Assembly (NCBI GenBank): GCA_035315885.1
Contig: DATFXM010000101.1
Span: forward strand, 1-64,000
DNA from: DATFXM01 sp035315885
GTDB lineage: Bacteria > Acidobacteriota > Blastocatellia > UBA7656
Direction of reading: 5' to 3'
Length of the DNA: 64,000 nucleotides
The notes under the pieces are model-generated. The model was not told where the DNA came from and did no database searches. It saw only the letters and a program-made list of their open reading frames with translations. Below, piece by piece: positions 7,115-15,312 of this stretch (positions are counted from its first letter, which is position 1; every line of letters begins with the position of its first letter). Position numbers and translations under genes: made by a program.

Positions 7115-9076
7115 ATGACAAAAAAGATCTGCTGCATTCTGCTCCTCTGTCTGGCTGGTTTCTTCCCAACCACCCCGAGCGCTCCCGGACAAGCGCGTGG
7201 CGGCGCCTCCCCTGAATTGATCGCGCGTCGAAATTCTATCGAGAAGGAACTTGAGTCCATCGCGATCATCGAGCGCAAGCTCATGGTGCCGATGCGCGAC
7301 GGCAAGCGAATGGCTACCGACGTCTACAGACCCAAGGACACCTCAAAGAAGTACCCGACCGTGTTTGTGAGAACTCCTTACAACTTCAACTTCTGGGATG
7401 TACGAAACGGAAGCCCGCGCGATATGAGCAACGAGCTCGAAGCTGTAAAACGCGGCTACGCTTTCGTGGAAATAAATGAGCGGGGTCACTTCTTTTCCGA
7501 AGGTAACTACGACATCCTTGGCCCGCCGCTTACGGATGGCGAGGACGAGCTGACGTGGATTTCAACGCAGCCGTGGTCGAACGGCAAAGTAGGCACGATC
7601 GGGTGCTCTTCGACCGCCGAGTGGCAGCTTGCAGTCGCCGCACGTGGGAATCCCGCCCTTGCGGCGATGATCCCTCAAGGGTTCGGCGCGGGGGTCGGCC
7701 GCGTGGGACCTTACTACGAACAAGGCAACTGGTATCGCGGCGGCGCGGTGCAGATGCTGTTCATCGCGTGGTTGTACGGCGAGCAGAATCAGGTTCGGCC
7801 AATCTTTCCGCCCAACGCAACTCAAGAGGAACTGATTCGCGCATCGAAGTCGTTCGACCTCGCGCAGCAGTTGCCTCCGGTCGACTGGTCCCAGGCGCTT
7901 CGGCATCTTCCGGTGATGGACATAATGAAGTCGGTGGATGGACCTCGCGGCATCTTCGCCGATGCGATGCCGGTTGATACAGGCGGTGCGATGATTCAGC
8001 GGACGCCCAACGATCCGGCGTGGTACCGAGGAGGATTGTGGCACGACAACACGACAATCAATGTGCCCGGCTTTTGGTTTATGTCGTGGTATGACGTTTC
8101 AGTGGGGCCTAATCTGGCTGCGTACAATCATGTTCGCCGTACGGCAAAGCCGGAAATCGCCAATCAGCAGTACGCAGTGATAGCTCCGACCCTGCATTGT
8201 GCTTACAAACGGGCAACGGAGAACACTGTTGTCGGCGAGCGGAGCATCGGTGATGCGCGATTGAACTACGACGAGCTGACGTGGGCGTGGTTCGATCATT
8301 TTCTGAAAGGCGAGAGCAACGGAATTCTTGAGAAGATGCCGAAGGTGCGTTACTTCACTATGGGCATCAACAAGTGGCAGTCGTCAGACACGTGGCCGCC
8401 TCAAGGTGCCCAGCCCATGACGCTTTTCCTGTCGAGCGGCGGCAAGGCGAATACGCTGAATGGAGATGGTGTGCTGGCCGATGCTGCGCCGGCCATCGAT
8501 AGTGCCGACACCTTCCAATACGATCCGATGAATCCGGTGCCGTCGCATGGCGGGAATGTCTGTTGCACCGGCAACGCGGTCCAGGGTGGGGCGTTAGATC
8601 AGAGCAAGGTGGAGGAGCGTTCGGACATTCTGGTCTACAGCAGCCCGACTTTGAAGGAAGGGGTCGAGGTGAGCGGGCCGATTGAAGTGACGCTGTTTGT
8701 TTCGTCGGACGCAAAGGATACCGACTTCACGGTGAAGCTGATCGACGTCTACCCGGATGGTAAAGCGTACAATCTGGACGAGACGATTCAGAGAGTGAGG
8801 TATCGAAACGGGTACGACAAGGCTCCGGCGTGGATGGAGTTGGGCAAGATCTACAAGGTGACTCTGCAGCCGATGACCACGAGCAACTTCTTTGAGGCGG
8901 GTCATCGAATTCGGTTGGAGGTATCGAGCAGCAACTTCCCAAGGTTTGATCGGAACATGAACACCGGTGGGAAGAACTACGACGAGAGTAAAGGAGTGAT
9001 CGCGCACAACTCGGTGCATCATTCCAAGCAATACGCGTCGCAGGTGACGCTTACAGCGGTGAAGAGAGCAAACTGA
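7115..9076 (+). CDS. CocE/NonD family hydrolase (S15-like), secreted
   Basis: The 653-residue product has a signal peptide (MTKKICCILLLCLAGFF...) and the X-Pro dipeptidyl-peptidase/cocaine esterase fold. It has MVPMRDGKRMATDVYRPKD at the start of the hydrolase domain, WSNGKVGTIGCSST with the nucleophile serine, a downstream acid in WYDV, a candidate histidine in PTLHC, and the C-terminal jelly-roll domain (EVSGPIEVTLFVSSDAKDTDF, AGHRIRLEVSSSNFPRFDRN). It hydrolyses acyl or prolyl bonds in the periplasm or outside; substrate unknown. The start at 7115 has GAGG six bases upstream; an ATG at 7103 adds four residues. A second family member lies at 50564-52414. The nucleophile loop is GCSST instead of the usual GxSYxG. 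Confidence 0.9.
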   Translation: MTKKICCILLLCLAGFFPTTPSAPGQARGGASPELIARRNSIEKELESIAIIERKLMVPMRDGKRMATDVYRPKDTSKKYPTVFVRTPYNFNFWDVRNGSPRDMSNELEAVKRGYAFVEINERGHFFSEGNYDILGPPLTDGEDELTWISTQPWSNGKVGTIGCSSTAEWQLAVAARGNPALAAMIPQGFGAGVGRVGPYYEQGNWYRGGAVQMLFIAWLYGEQNQVRPIFPPNATQEELIRASKSFDLAQQLPPVDWSQALRHLPVMDIMKSVDGPRGIFADAMPVDTGGAMIQRTPNDPAWYRGGLWHDNTTINVPGFWFMSWYDVSVGPNLAAYNHVRRTAKPEIANQQYAVIAPTLHCAYKRATENTVVGERSIGDARLNYDELTWAWFDHFLKGESNGILEKMPKVRYFTMGINKWQSSDTWPPQGAQPMTLFLSSGGKANTLNGDGVLADAAPAIDSADTFQYDPMNPVPSHGGNVCCTGNAVQGGALDQSKVEERSDILVYSSPTLKEGVEVSGPIEVTLFVSSDAKDTDFTVKLIDVYPDGKAYNLDETIQRVRYRNGYDKAPAWMELGKIYKVTLQPMTTSNFFEAGHRIRLEVSSSNFPRFDRNMNTGGKNYDESKGVIAHNSVHHSKQYASQVTLTAVKRAN

Positions 9077-9288
9077 AAGTGCTGAGTGATTGAAAGTGCT
9101 GAGTGCTGATTGAAAGTGCTGAGTGATTGAAAGTGCTGAGTGATTGAAAGTGCTTAGTGATTGAAAGTGCTGAGTGCTGAGTTGAAACACCGTCGGGTTG
9201 AACACAGCGCGTAGCAGTCAAAGTTAACATTCAGGACTCAGCACTCAGCACTCAGGACTCAGGACTCAGCACTCAGCACTCATCAGTC
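9077..9288. repeat. CTGAGT/ACTCAG inverted repeat element, expanded
   Basis: The left arm is an irregular tandem of GAAAGTGCTGAGTGATT units directly after the CocE stop (about seven CTGAGTG cores to 9182). The right arm (9233-9288) is a tandem of ACTCAGCACTCAGG. The arms are complementary and flank about 50 bp of non-repeated sequence. Some units carry an inserted ATTGAAAG, so the array has diverged within one locus. Confidence 0.8.
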
Positions 9289-9309
9289 CGCACTGACAAG
9301 GGAGTTGTT

Positions 9310-10815
9310 ATGAAAAGACGAGACTTCATCCAAAGTGCCATAGCCGGGGCGGCGGCCATTTCGTTCACCCGCCCTTCGTTCGCCGACGATCGAGAGCTCG
9401 GCGCCATTCGCACCCAGGTAGAAAAAAACCACGACGAAGCGGTCAAGCGCATTCAGGAATGGATCCGGCAACCTTCAATCGCCGCAGAGAACCGCGGCGT
9501 CAACGAAGGATGCGATCTCACAATGCGGCTTTTTCGCGACGCCGGGTTCAATGATGTCACGAAGATCCCCACCGATGGACAGCCCGGCATCTTCGCCAAG
9601 CTCGATGCAGGTGCTACACGAACTGTGGGCCTCTATTTCATGTACGACGTCAAACAGGTCGACCCATCCGAGTGGTCCTCCCCGCCGTGGGAAGCGGCAC
9701 TTGTCGATAAGCCTGGCCTCGGCAAGGTGATCATCGGCCGTGGCGCCGTCAACCAGAAAGGCCCCGAAGCGACATTCCTCGCTGCTCTCCATGCAATCAG
9801 AGCCGCAGGCAGAAAGGTCCCGGTCAACTTCGTGCTCGTCGCCGAAGGCGAAGAGGAAATAGGCTCACCTCACTTCACGCAGATCGTGCGCAAGCCAGAA
9901 ATCCAGGGCGCACTGAAGAAATGCAACGGCATTTTCATGCCTTTTCCATCGCAGGATCTTGATGGCGAGGTCACGATCAATCTCGGCGCCAAGGGAATCG
10001 TCGAGTGCGAGCTTGTGTCGAGCGGCGAACGCTGGGGTCGCGGACCGCGAAGCGACATACACTCGAGCAATAAGGCTCGAATCGACAGTCCGGCATGGCA
10101 TCTCGTAAAAGCCCTGGGGACTCTGGTGTCCGCGGATGGCAACGATCCCGCTATCGAAGGCTTTGCAGACAAGGCGCGACCACTCTCACAACAGGAGAAG
10201 TCGATGATCGATGCGGCGGCCAGGCGATTGAGAGAGGACGTGGCGCAGAGGCAGCTTGGCGTGAAGCATTGGGTGCACGACGTGGGTTGGCGCGAGTCGC
10301 TCGAGCTTCTGGTTTCCAGGCCCACGGTGAATATTGAAGGGTTGGTAGGCGGTTATACCGGGCCGGGCGGAAAGACTATTCTGCCGCATCGTGCAGTGGC
10401 TAAGCTGGACCTTCGGCTGGTGCCCGACATGACCGCCGCGGGTGCGCTTGCCGCGCTCAAGGCTCACCTGGCGAAGCACGGGTTCGGCGACATCGAAGTG
10501 AATATGACTGGCGGCTACGATCCGACAAGCACTCCGGCGGATTCCGCGCTGATCCAATCGTCGGTAGCCGTCTACAAACGTGCCGGCATCGATCCGATTT
10601 TATGGCCGCGCCTCGCCGGTTCGTGGCCCGGCTACGTTTTTACCGGCGAACGGTTGCGTTTGCCCGCAGGACACTTCGGGTTGGGACACGGCGGCGGAGC
10701 ACACGCGCCGGATGAGTATTACGTGATCGAGTCGAAGAATCCAAAGATTCAGGGACTGGACGGCGCGGTGATGTCTTACGTCGAATACCTCTACGAGTTG
10801 GCTGCAACGAATTAA
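9310..10815 (+). CDS. M20-fold metallopeptidase homologue with altered metal ligands, Tat-exported
   Basis: The 501-residue product opens with a twin-arginine-type signal (MKRRDFIQSAIAGAAA) and follows the M20 carboxypeptidase/carnosinase plan: catalytic domain, inserted dimerisation domain (SDIHSSNKARID to about residue 380) and the final catalytic segment. The general-base region AEGEEEIGS (E181/E182) and the last ligand region GGGAHAPDEYY (H465) are present. The first ligand motif, normally HxD, reads MYDVKQ (M111), and the bridging aspartate of the usual GRGxxDDKG reads GRGAVNQKG (N148). The fourth-ligand segment reads FMPFPSQ without the usual SDN. It may therefore be a single-metal or non-peptidase member. 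RBS GGGAG supports the start. Confidence 0.85.
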   Translation: MKRRDFIQSAIAGAAAISFTRPSFADDRELGAIRTQVEKNHDEAVKRIQEWIRQPSIAAENRGVNEGCDLTMRLFRDAGFNDVTKIPTDGQPGIFAKLDAGATRTVGLYFMYDVKQVDPSEWSSPPWEAALVDKPGLGKVIIGRGAVNQKGPEATFLAALHAIRAAGRKVPVNFVLVAEGEEEIGSPHFTQIVRKPEIQGALKKCNGIFMPFPSQDLDGEVTINLGAKGIVECELVSSGERWGRGPRSDIHSSNKARIDSPAWHLVKALGTLVSADGNDPAIEGFADKARPLSQQEKSMIDAAARRLREDVAQRQLGVKHWVHDVGWRESLELLVSRPTVNIEGLVGGYTGPGGKTILPHRAVAKLDLRLVPDMTAAGALAALKAHLAKHGFGDIEVNMTGGYDPTSTPADSALIQSSVAVYKRAGIDPILWPRLAGSWPGYVFTGERLRLPAGHFGLGHGGGAHAPDEYYVIESKNPKIQGLDGAVMSYVEYLYELAATN

Positions 10816-10855
10816 GTGCAAGCCTTGTTCTGGTTCCAGCCCAACGGACGCTTTT

Positions 10856-11680
10856 ATGCCCCAGCAGCCGCAGAAAACGTTGCGTGAAATCGTAATGACG
10901 CCGGTTGTGTACAGTGTGCCCGGTATGGATCGAGTGCAGGTTCAAAAGGACTTGAAGTACAGCACCACGAATAATCCGGTCCTTTTGATGGATGCGTATA
11001 TTCCCGATCGTCTTGAGAAGGACGAGCGCAAGCCGGCAGTTCTCTTCATACATGGTGGAACACCCCAGCAGGCAACACCCAGGGATTGGGGTATTTTCAT
11101 TTCCTGGGCACGACTAGTTGGGGCGTTGGGTCTGGTAGGGGTCACGTTTACGCACCGACTCGGGTATCCTAAACCTCGCCTCGCGGAAGCCGCGCAAGAC
11201 GTCACCGACGCGATCAACTACATTCGTGCGAATGCAGACTCGATGAGCATCGATAAAGAGAGAATCTGTCTGGCAGCGTATTCAGGCGGCGGACCCCTGC
11301 TGAGCTTGGCGATGCGCGACAAGCTCTCGTTTGTGCGTTGCCTCGTCGCATTCTATGCCTACCTGGACATCGAACAGTCGGAGGCGCACAGGGATCACGA
11401 GTCTGCGGCCGCGTTGAAGGAATTCTCAGTACTAACGTACCTGTCCGATGCTGTGAGAATGCCACCAATATTCGTAGCGCGAGCGGGACTCGATCAGATA
11501 CCTGGGCTGAACGATTCGATCGACCGGTTCATCAGCGAAGCGATCGCGAGGAACGCAGCGATCGACGTAGCGAATCATCCGGATGGAGTTCACGGGTTTG
11601 ACAACCAGAATGACGACGCCCGTTCCCGAGAAATCATCCGTCGCGCGATCGAGTTCATAAAAGAGCATTTGGGGTTCTGA
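10856..11680 (+). CDS. Alpha/beta hydrolase (dienelactone hydrolase/esterase-like)
   Basis: The 274-residue product has an oxyanion-hole HGG (VLFIHGGTP), a nucleophile elbow AYSGGG at about residue 144, a putative acid in ARAGLDQIPG and the catalytic histidine in DGVHGFD near the C-terminus, giving a complete Ser-Asp-His triad in order. It has no clear signal peptide, so it is probably cytosolic. Starts at 10856, 10895 or 10925 are possible, since none has a good ribosome site. It follows the M20 gene by 40 bp. The final codons GGG TTC TGA run into GTTCTGAG repeat units. Substrate unknown. Confidence 0.82.
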   Translation: MPQQPQKTLREIVMTPVVYSVPGMDRVQVQKDLKYSTTNNPVLLMDAYIPDRLEKDERKPAVLFIHGGTPQQATPRDWGIFISWARLVGALGLVGVTFTHRLGYPKPRLAEAAQDVTDAINYIRANADSMSIDKERICLAAYSGGGPLLSLAMRDKLSFVRCLVAFYAYLDIEQSEAHRDHESAAALKEFSVLTYLSDAVRMPPIFVARAGLDQIPGLNDSIDRFISEAIARNAAIDVANHPDGVHGFDNQNDDARSREIIRRAIEFIKEHLGF

Positions 11681-11686
11681 GGACGG

Positions 11687-11712
11687 GTTCTGAGCTCTGA
11701 GCTCCGAGTCCT
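11687..11712 (+). repeat. CTGAGCTCTGAGCTCCGAG short repeat after the hydrolase gene
   Basis: Degenerate CTGAG units directly follow the stop of the alpha/beta hydrolase gene. The stop itself (GGTTCTGAGG) looks like one repeat unit. No right arm is seen nearby. Confidence 0.55.
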
Positions 11713-11746
11713 GCCCCATCTCTGTGTTGCTGCGGACCTGTTGGCA

Positions 11747-12019
11747 ATGACCACTCGTACGAACCGATCAGCTATCAACCTTATGAGAGAACAGCGCTCC
11801 ATAGGAGCGCAATGTTTGGGTCTGGGTCCCAGGCGTATCGTGTTGACTGACGATGGGCATGCGATGCCTGCGCCGTACTCGGTCGTCGATAACGGCGACT
11901 CGTTCCTCGACGCGACTGATCTCGTATTCGTGGACGCAATCTCGACCGGCTACAAAGACGTAACTGCGTTTATCACAAACGCGGCTAACAGGAGCGAGGC
12001 GGCAGCCGGCTCGAGGTAG
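11747..12019 (+). pseudogene. Remnant of a serine carboxypeptidase (peptidase S10)
   Basis: Residues encoded from about 11822 read LGPRRIVLTDDGHAMPAPYSVVDN, then SFLDATDLVFVDAISTGY. This closely follows the region of bacterial S10 carboxypeptidases just before the nucleophile domain, usually GPxRxxxNDDG..PPPYxLxxNxxSWLDxxDLVFIDPVGTGYS. Immediately afterwards the frame reads KDVTAFITNAANRSE and stops, and neither the GESYGG nucleophile motif nor the C-terminal Asp and His regions are present nearby. The short open frame therefore looks like a small surviving fragment of a gene lost by deletion. It has no ribosome site of its own. Confidence 0.7.
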
Positions 12020-12027
12020 GGCTGCTG

Positions 12028-12066
12028 ATGGCTGAGTCCTGAGTGCTGAGTCCTGAGTGCTAAGTC
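12028..12066 (+). repeat. CTGAGTCCTGAGTG short repeat
   Basis: Tandem CTGAGTCCTGAGTGCTGAG units lie just after the S10 remnant. The following 12067-12254 stretch holds no gene that I can support; it contains GGTTAACC and a matching GTTAACCCGG about 110 bp apart. Confidence 0.6.
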
Positions 12067-12254
12067 CAGTTGGAGTGGAGAGAAGGAAGGATTTGGGGCA
12101 TTTTTCGACCGGGTTAACCTACTTCAAGACTCGGGCCTGGGATGTAGTTGAACGTTGAACATCTTCGGCACGTATGGTTTCTTATTAGTCGCGGCCGTGA
12201 GCCTTTGCGTTGGAAGTGCGTTAACCCGGCATTCGTAAAAGAGGTATTTGAATC

Positions 12255-13718
12255 ATGCGAGAGCGGTCATCAGACTCTGCAAAGCTATTCGGCAGTTCAT
12301 CCAGGCTTTCAATCAGTCTTTCAACCAGTCTTTCATCCAGTCTTTCATCCAGGCGTTCATTCATCTCGACTTCATTGGCCGCGCTGCCAATGCTGACAAT
12401 CGGTGTGAGATCGACGCTCGCCTATGGCTCGAAGCCTGAACAGAACTGGCCGCAGTTTCGAGGGCCTGACGGAAGAGGTATAGCCGAGGGCTTTCCAACC
12501 GCTGCCACCTGGAACGCGGACGCGCAAGCGGGAAAGCTGTCGGGCGTGTCTTGGCGTGCCGAAATCCCAGGCCTCGGACACTCGAGTCCGATCATTTGGG
12601 GTGATCGAATGTTCGTCGGCACCGCGGTGAGATTATCGGGCAAGGCATCGCTGCGAATCGGTTACTACGGCGACGTGAAGGCCGCGCAGGATAACGACGA
12701 ACAAAGGTGGATGGTCCTTTGTCTCGACAAGAAGACCGGGAAAAAGCTGTGGGAGCGAGTCATACGCACGGCGAAACCGCTTACTGAACGGCACGAGAAA
12801 TCGTCACACGCGAATACCACGCTGATCACCAACGGACGCCAACTCGTCGCGTTCTTCGGGTCGGAAGGATTGTATTGCTTTGACCTGAATGGAAAGCTGT
12901 TGTGGAACAAAGATCTTGGGGTGATCAATAACAGTTGGCATGGCATCGGTTGGGGGTACAGCAGCTCTCCCGCGTTGTTTCACGATCGAATCGTGCTTCT
13001 GTGTGATGATCCAAAGGACCCGTTTGTTGCCGCGTTTGATCTCTCGAACGGCAAGGAAGTATGGCGGACCTCGCGCAAGGGCGCTTGTGAAGGTAGCTGG
13101 GGAACTCCGATGGTCGTCAACGATGGCGCCAGGATTCAGGTCGTCACCAACGGATGGCCCTACATAGTCTCTTATGACCTGCAGGGCGGCAAAGAACTAT
13201 GGCGGCTGCGCGGCGGAGGAGACATTCCGATTCCGACTCCGTTTCTCGCAGACGGGCTGATCGTTATCTGCAACGCACATGGCGGAAAATCGCCGTTGTT
13301 TGCGGTGCGTCCTACGGCGCAGGGGGACATTTCGCTCAAAGAGGGAAGCACCAGCAACGACTCAGTGGCTTGGAGTGTGCCGAACGGCGGATCCTACATT
13401 TCTACTCCGATTGTTTATAAAGGCTATATTTATCTGGCGAACTTCAACGGAGTGTTGCGCTGCTACGATTTCAAGACGGCGCAAAAGATCTACGAACAGC
13501 GGCTTGGGGCCGACGCGGCGTGTTCGTCATCGCTTGTTGCTGCCGATGACAAGATCTACTGTGCGACGGAAGACGGCACGGTGCACGTAATCAAGGCCGG
13601 ACCGAAGCTCGAGATCCTGTCGAAGAACCAAATGGGAGAGCCGTGTCTCGCAACTCCGGCAATATCGCAAGGTGTGCTTTACTTTCGAACCGCATCGAAC
13701 GTAATCGCTATAGGTTGA
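12255..13718 (+). CDS. PQQ-type beta-propeller repeat protein, exported
   Basis: The 487-residue product is a WPQFRGPDGRGIA-type outer protein: an export signal (RRSFISTSLAALPMLTIG) followed by propeller blades with the typical tryptophan-docking repeats (KTGKKLWER, LNGKLLWNKDL, SNGKEVWRTS, LQGGKELWRL, KTAQKIYEQ). Such proteins fold as an eight-bladed barrel and often act as BamB-like scaffolds or non-enzymatic partners; the PQQ-enzyme residues are not evident. The N-terminus before the signal is encoded by a 12-bp tandem repeat, giving SISLSTSLSSSLSS, so the signal peptide has an unusually long Ser/Leu n-region. The ATG at 12255 has GAGG upstream. Confidence 0.85.
   Translation: MRERSSDSAKLFGSSSRLSISLSTSLSSSLSSRRSFISTSLAALPMLTIGVRSTLAYGSKPEQNWPQFRGPDGRGIAEGFPTAATWNADAQAGKLSGVSWRAEIPGLGHSSPIIWGDRMFVGTAVRLSGKASLRIGYYGDVKAAQDNDEQRWMVLCLDKKTGKKLWERVIRTAKPLTERHEKSSHANTTLITNGRQLVAFFGSEGLYCFDLNGKLLWNKDLGVINNSWHGIGWGYSSSPALFHDRIVLLCDDPKDPFVAAFDLSNGKEVWRTSRKGACEGSWGTPMVVNDGARIQVVTNGWPYIVSYDLQGGKELWRLRGGGDIPIPTPFLADGLIVICNAHGGKSPLFAVRPTAQGDISLKEGSTSNDSVAWSVPNGGSYISTPIVYKGYIYLANFNGVLRCYDFKTAQKIYEQRLGADAACSSSLVAADDKIYCATEDGTVHVIKAGPKLEILSKNQMGEPCLATPAISQGVLYFRTASNVIAIG
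12296..12367 (+). repeat. Six 12-bp tandem repeats inside a signal-peptide coding region
   Basis: Units of TTCATCCAGTCT with one to four changes run for six copies: 12296, 12308, 12320, 12332, 12344 and 12356. Because the unit is four codons long, gain or loss of units keeps the reading frame. All three forward frames stay open across it, which produces spurious overlapping reading frames. Confidence 0.9.
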
Positions 13719-13826
13719 ACTCTGAGTTCTGAGGACCGACTTCTGAGTACTGAGTCAGCGCTGAGTTCACGGCGCCCGTGCATCGGTACTTGCGCGCTAC
13801 CGCACGACTCAGAACTCATAACTGAC
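13719..13826. repeat. CTGAGT/ACTCAG inverted repeat element
   Basis: The left arm CTCTGAGTTCTGAGGACC starts 3 bp after the PQQ-protein stop, with a further TTCTGAGTACTGAGTCAG. The right arm CGACTCAGAACTCATAACTG ends directly at the ATG of the next gene. The whole intergenic gap is the element, so the next gene has no conventional ribosome site. Confidence 0.7.
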
Positions 13827-13827
13827 T

Positions 13828-14706
13828 ATGAATCGCAGAGACTTCATACGACGGGCAGCAGTTGTCGCAGCGGCAGCGACCGTGTTTTCCCCACACGATG
13901 CTTCGGCAAAGGGTGTCCGATGGCAGATCGGATGTTTCAACCGGCCATGGACTAAGTGGACCTTCGATCAGGCTCTGAGCGAAATCGAGGCTGCAGGCTT
14001 CAAATACACCGGCCTCCTGACGCGCATCAAAGAAGAACCGTTCATAGGCATCGAAGCCACCCCCGATTATCTACTGAAGTTGAAATCAAGAATCTCCTCG
14101 GCTGGTCTAATCTCGGTAATGGGTGCGCTGAGGTCGAATCACGACATCGCGCTCGTGGATTCCATCAGCGAGGTACGCAAACAGATCGATAACGCGTCCG
14201 CGTTGTCACTGCAATACGTGTTGTCGTTCGGAACTGACAAGTCATACGAGTTCGCTCACTACGTCACCGTGATGCGGGACGCCGCGGAATATTGCCGTGA
14301 AAAGGGAATCAGGCTCGCTATGAAACCGCACGGCGGTATAAGTGGATCGTCGCAGGAAATACTGCGGGTCATCAAAGAAGTGAACCATCGGAACTTTTCG
14401 ATCTGGTACGACGCGGGGAATATTGTCTATTACACCGGCAAGGATCCAGTCGCTGAGCTTGAGCGAGTGAGTCAACACGTAAGCGGTTTCTGCGCAAAGG
14501 ACTGCGGCGAACCAAACGGCGACGTGATGATCCAGTTCGGGACGGGCAAAGTAGACTTTCCCGCGGTGTTGAAGAGATTGAAGACCGCGGGCTTCGACGG
14601 TCCTGTAATGATTGAGTGTTGCAAAGTGGGCGACACGCCAGCCGAGACTACAGCGAGCGCTCGCGCCAACCGCGAATTCCTCGAGAAGATCTTCGTGTCA
14701 CTCTGA
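13828..14706 (+). CDS. Sugar phosphate isomerase/epimerase-like TIM barrel, Tat-exported
   Basis: The 292-residue product starts with a twin-arginine signal (MNRRDFIRRAAVVAAAATVF) and has the AP-endonuclease-2/xylose isomerase-like TIM barrel. It reads ALSEIEAAGFKYTGL, then KGIRLAMKPHGG with a metal-site-type His, FSIWYDAGNIVYYTG with a metal-site-type Asp, and the closing GFDGPVMIECC with a Glu. Members isomerise or epimerise sugars or inositols with a divalent metal; the Tat signal places this one in the periplasm. Its substrate is unknown. The start abuts a repeat element and lacks a ribosome site, so its expression may depend on the upstream transcript. Confidence 0.85.
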   Translation: MNRRDFIRRAAVVAAAATVFSPHDASAKGVRWQIGCFNRPWTKWTFDQALSEIEAAGFKYTGLLTRIKEEPFIGIEATPDYLLKLKSRISSAGLISVMGALRSNHDIALVDSISEVRKQIDNASALSLQYVLSFGTDKSYEFAHYVTVMRDAAEYCREKGIRLAMKPHGGISGSSQEILRVIKEVNHRNFSIWYDAGNIVYYTGKDPVAELERVSQHVSGFCAKDCGEPNGDVMIQFGTGKVDFPAVLKRLKTAGFDGPVMIECCKVGDTPAETTASARANREFLEKIFVSL

Positions 14707-14785
14707 GGTGTATACACAAAATGAACCACCTCATTGCAAGCACCTGATCGCACAGAAAAACGTCTAATTGTGCGAACTTTTTCGC
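14704..14785 (+). terminator. Hairpins with T-run downstream of the isomerase gene
   Basis: Two short palindromes follow the stop: TGAGGTG (14704-14710) with CACCTCA (14727-14733), and TCGCACA (14748-14754) with TGTGCGA (14769-14775). The second is followed by ACTTTTTCGC. The second arm plus the T-run could act as a weak intrinsic terminator; the 14-nt loop is longer than usual. Confidence 0.4.
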
Positions 14786-14884
14786 TGATTGTGCAAGTAT
14801 GGCGAAAGGCGTGCAAAGCTACATACAGCTCCGCTTCTCGTCCTCTTCGGCGTTTCATCCTCGCACTTCAATAATCCCTTCCCC

Positions 14885-14913
14885 TTGACAGTCTAAGTAT
14901 ACCCGAGTATTGT
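14885..14913 (+). promoter_or_regulatory. Housekeeping-type promoter of the first padR-ADOP operon
   Basis: A perfect -35 box TTGACA (14885-14890) is followed after 17 bp by TATTGT (14908-14913), a four-of-six match to the -10 consensus. The spacer contains AAGTATAC, and AAGTATA also occurs at the second padR promoter (35865-35875) in the opposite orientation to transcription. It may be part of a PadR operator, which is inference. Confidence 0.6.
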
Positions 14914-14964
14914 CCCCTAGACGCTCTAAGGAGCCGTCGTTTAGACGCATCGTCAGGAGCCTTT

Positions 14965-15297
14965 GTGCCGATGGAAAGACTAGATCTGCTGCAGGGCACA
15001 CTCGATATGCTCGTGTTGAAGGCGCTCAGCCGCGGGCCAATGCACGGGTACGCCGTCGCGCGGTGGATTCAACAGACCTCAGACGACGCCCTCCGCATCG
15101 AAGAAGGATCGCTTTACCCCGCACTCTATCGAATGGAGCATCGCGGGTGGATTACTTCTGAAGAGGGCTTGTCGGAAAACAATCGCAAGGCGCGACACTA
15201 CAAACTCACGAGACTCGGGCGCAGGCAACTCGAAGCCGAGTCCTCTTATTGGGATCGCGTCGCCGAAGCGATAACAAAAGTCATGCAAACCGCCTGA
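14965..15297 (+). CDS. PadR family transcriptional regulator
   Basis: The 110-residue winged-helix protein shows the PadR core: DLLQGTLDMLVLKALSRGPMHGYAVARWI, GSLYPALYRMEHRGWI (recognition helix and wing) and ARHYKLTRLGRRQLE. PadR proteins repress neighbouring genes and are released by small ligands. The GTG at 14965 has AGGAG five bases upstream; an ATG two codons later (14971) is also possible. It is followed 15 bp after its stop by the ADOP permease, a pairing repeated at 32.8-35.8 kb, where the PadR is also 110 residues long. It probably autoregulates this operon. Confidence 0.93.
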   Translation: MPMERLDLLQGTLDMLVLKALSRGPMHGYAVARWIQQTSDDALRIEEGSLYPALYRMEHRGWITSEEGLSENNRKARHYKLTRLGRRQLEAESSYWDRVAEAITKVMQTA

Positions 15298-15312
15298 GCG
15301 GAGGTTGCCGCG

